Source: Arenibacter sp. F26102 (GTDB taxonomy: Bacteria; Bacteroidota; Bacteroidia; Flavobacteriales; Flavobacteriaceae). Taken from it: a stretch of 64,000 nucleotides of DNA. Below, in pieces: positions 62,642 through 64,000 of this stretch. The stretch's first letter is position 1. Every line of letters starts with the position of its first letter. The notes under the pieces were generated by a model. It saw only the letters and a list, made by a program, of their open reading frames with translations. It made no database searches and had not been told where the DNA came from. The position numbers and the translations under genes were made by a program. The stretch spans positions 1-64,000 of the forward strand of contig NZ_JALKBC010000005.1 of the NCBI RefSeq assembly GCF_023015865.1, written 5' to 3'.

Positions 62642-63751
62642 ATGTCTTTAAGTTTTTTGGATCAAATTAGTGAACAGTTCCATAATGGTCTTCCTTTTGT
62701 CGCTTATAGGAAACCCAATGAGGTTGAGGTAAAGGTGATTATTCAAAAGGACCAAGAATTGCATTATGTGAACGATTATACCGAAAGTGGTTTTGTTTTT
62801 GCCCCGTTCAATTCACATAACCCTGCGGTTTTAATCAAGAACGATGAGACTTTTGTGGAAGCCTTTGAGTCGGATACAGGGTACCCCGACAGTCTTATAA
62901 ACTCCCCACTTGATCAGGACTCCGATAAAGTTTTTTATCTCAAATTAATTAATAAGGCGATTGATAAAATTGAATCTGGCACAATTAACAAAGTAGTTCT
63001 TTCCAGAAGTATTGATTTGGAAATATCCAAGTCACCTTTTGCTTTGTTCAAGGAACTGTTGCAGCAATCTACAACAGCATTTTGCTATATCTGGTTTCAT
63101 CCTAAAATTGGTCTTTGGCTAGGGGCCACCCCTGAAATATTTCTGGAAACGCGGAACGATCAATTTAAGACTATGTCCTTGGCTGGCACACAATTATACA
63201 GCGGAGAGGAGGTTCCCAATTGGGAAGATAAGGAGCTGATGGAGCAAGAAATGGTAACCGAGTTCATCCGTGAATCCTTGGAGGATAAGGTTTCTTCCTT
63301 GATGGTATCCAAAGCAATATCTACCAGGGCAGGAAATCTTTGGCATATAAAGACATCTGTATCGGGCAAGATGAAAACATCAGGTCTTAAAGAAATTATA
63401 AATGTATTGCATCCAACACCAGCTGTTTGCGGGGTGCCAAAAATGGTGGCCAAGGAGTTTATCTTAAACAACGAGAATCATGACCGACAGTATTATACCG
63501 GATTTTTGGGCGAATTAAATTTTAAGGAAGACGTTAGTAGGCCATCATCTAGGAAAAATCAGGAAAATAGGGCTTATAGGACCATAAAGAACAAAACCTC
63601 ATTATACGTGAATTTAAGATGTATGCAAGTTATTGGAAATGTGGTAAAGGTGTATGTGGGGGGTGGCATAACCAAAGGATCGGTCCCTGAAAAGGAATGG
63701 CAGGAGACAGAGGATAAAAGCAGTACCATGTTGAATATTGTTTTAAAGTAA
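62642..63751 (+). CDS. menF: Isochorismate synthase (chorismate-binding enzyme)
   Basis: A 369-residue chorismate-utilising enzyme, expected to make isochorismate for menaquinone. The C-terminal domain has the family motifs: NKVVLSRSIDLE, WLGATPEIFLE, TMSLAGTQ, the acidic metal residues in KELMEQEMVTEFI, LHPTPAVCGVPK, and RCMQVIGNVVKVYVGGGITKGS. An anthranilate synthase role is unlikely, given the menD neighbour and the absence of a glutamine amidotransferase partner. It starts two bases after the thioesterase stop and is followed by menD 57 bases later. Confidence 0.92.
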   Translation: MSLSFLDQISEQFHNGLPFVAYRKPNEVEVKVIIQKDQELHYVNDYTESGFVFAPFNSHNPAVLIKNDETFVEAFESDTGYPDSLINSPLDQDSDKVFYLKLINKAIDKIESGTINKVVLSRSIDLEISKSPFALFKELLQQSTTAFCYIWFHPKIGLWLGATPEIFLETRNDQFKTMSLAGTQLYSGEEVPNWEDKELMEQEMVTEFIRESLEDKVSSLMVSKAISTRAGNLWHIKTSVSGKMKTSGLKEIINVLHPTPAVCGVPKMVAKEFILNNENHDRQYYTGFLGELNFKEDVSRPSSRKNQENRAYRTIKNKTSLYVNLRCMQVIGNVVKVYVGGGITKGSVPEKEWQETEDKSSTMLNIVLK

Positions 63752-63770
63752 ACTTAAAAGAGAAATTCAG

Positions 63771-63802
63771 TTGGTTTTAGAATTGGCTGCGTTGTATTTT
63801 TG
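63771..63802 (+). promoter_or_regulatory. Promoter immediately before menD
   Basis: TTG (63771-63773), 21 bases, TATTTTTG (63795-63802) match both halves of the Bacteroidetes promoter. The ATG begins only five bases later, so transcripts from here would be leaderless or nearly so. Confidence 0.65.
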
Positions 63803-63807
63803 TAGTA

Positions 63808-64000
63808 ATGAAATATTCCAGTATTCCCTCCGCAAGGTCAGTTGTCTATCATTGCAAAGCAAGGGGCATAAGAAATATAATTATTTCTCCAGGGTCGAGA
63901 AATGCGCCCTTGACCCTAAGCTTTTCGGAAGATCCTTTTTTTAAGTGCTTCAGTATTGTGGACGAGCGTTGTGCCGCATTTTTTGCCTTGGGTATAGCTC
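63808..64000 (+). CDS. menD: 2-succinyl-5-enolpyruvyl-6-hydroxy-3-cyclohexene-1-carboxylate synthase, N-terminal part
   Basis: Only the first 64 codons lie in the window; the frame is open to the right edge. The start MKYSSIPSARSVVYHCKARG leads into IIISPGSRNAPLTLSF and then SIVDERCAAFFALGIA. These are the conserved ThDP-enzyme N-terminus of MenD, including the Glu (in VDERC) that activates the cofactor. MenD joins isochorismate with 2-oxoglutarate, directly after MenF in the pathway, so the gene order is functional. The reading frame upstream closes at TAG 63778 and no other ATG intervenes, so 63808 is the first ATG available. The gene is cut by the window, not broken. Confidence 0.92.
   Translation, partial: MKYSSIPSARSVVYHCKARGIRNIIISPGSRNAPLTLSFSEDPFFKCFSIVDERCAAFFALGIA

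Noticed and set aside
1-64000. CRISPR arrays, insertion sequences, prophage genes, tRNA or rRNA genes
   Set aside because: No regularly spaced repeats with unique spacers, no transposase, integrase or phage structural protein, and no tRNA-like cloverleaf or rRNA segment was recognised.

Overview
The window comes from the chromosome of a Bacteroidota bacterium, almost certainly a member of the Flavobacteriaceae. Four lines of evidence support this: a type IX secretion module with a gliding-motility-type C-terminal domain; TonB-dependent receptors with regulatory-like N-termini; promoters of the Bacteroidetes form (TTG, about 21 bases, then TAnnTTTG) instead of sigma-70 boxes; and very weak Shine-Dalgarno sequences, except at the prfB frameshift site. 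The two lipid-head enzymes at 50.6-53.0 kb look like a sulfonolipid (capnine) or sphingoid-base pair, which also fits a gliding flavobacterium. Interspersed repeats suggest a marine Maribacter/Zobellia/Arenibacter-type genome, but that is a weak inference. No rRNA, tRNA, CRISPR array, insertion sequence or prophage gene was seen.

Layout. 0-5.3 kb: a saccharopine-dehydrogenase-family enzyme, a lipoprotein fusing a beta-propeller to a phosphoesterase, then about 0.95 kb of non-coding repeats. 5.3-11.2 kb: a TonB-dependent receptor divergent from a compact four-gene operon (HUMPS-family decarboxylase/aldolase, zinc alcohol dehydrogenase, SDR oxidoreductase, TIM-barrel isomerase). This looks like a sugar or polyol pathway of unknown substrate. 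A second repeat complex in inverted orientation closes this block at 11.3-11.9 kb. 11.9-19.6 kb: a membrane-anchored unknown, gamma-glutamyltransferase, a DUF5602-like lipoprotein, ACP phosphodiesterase, GlmM, an exo/endonuclease/phosphatase-fold protein and a fatty-acid-hydroxylase-type membrane enzyme. 19.7-23.9 kb: the T9SS trio (type-B-sorted adhesin-like protein, PorP/SprF, OmpA).

24-36 kb is mostly housekeeping: lipid A acyltransferase, rhomboid protease, TlpA-like thioredoxin, a D-2-hydroxyglutarate-dehydrogenase-like flavoprotein, an LpxH-like phosphoesterase, chorismate synthase, a glutamate-type symporter, a QEGLA metallopeptidase and a 57-residue membrane protein with its own promoter and terminator. 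36-48 kb: an outer-membrane receptor paired with a GYGN/poly-Lys protein, ArsC, prfB with a classical programmed +1 frameshift, the ATP-grasp/alpha-E/transglutaminase cluster, threonine aldolase, an orphan TrpB, a thioredoxin and YbaB. 48-59 kb: oligopeptidase, the cysteate/sphingoid-type enzyme pair, a second hydroxylase paralogue and topoisomerase IV (parE-parC). 59-64 kb: a PepSY-like secreted protein, a Crp/Fnr regulator, GNAT and hydrolase genes, and the start of a menaquinone operon (thioesterase, menF, menD running off the right edge).

The least explained items are the HUMPS operon bracketed by inverted repeat complexes, the ATP-grasp/alpha-E/transglutaminase cluster, the receptor/GYGN pair and the solitary small membrane protein. 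Several starts were moved inward from the longest reading frame because the upstream extension used TTG, covered a promoter, or preceded an obvious signal peptide or conserved N-terminus.
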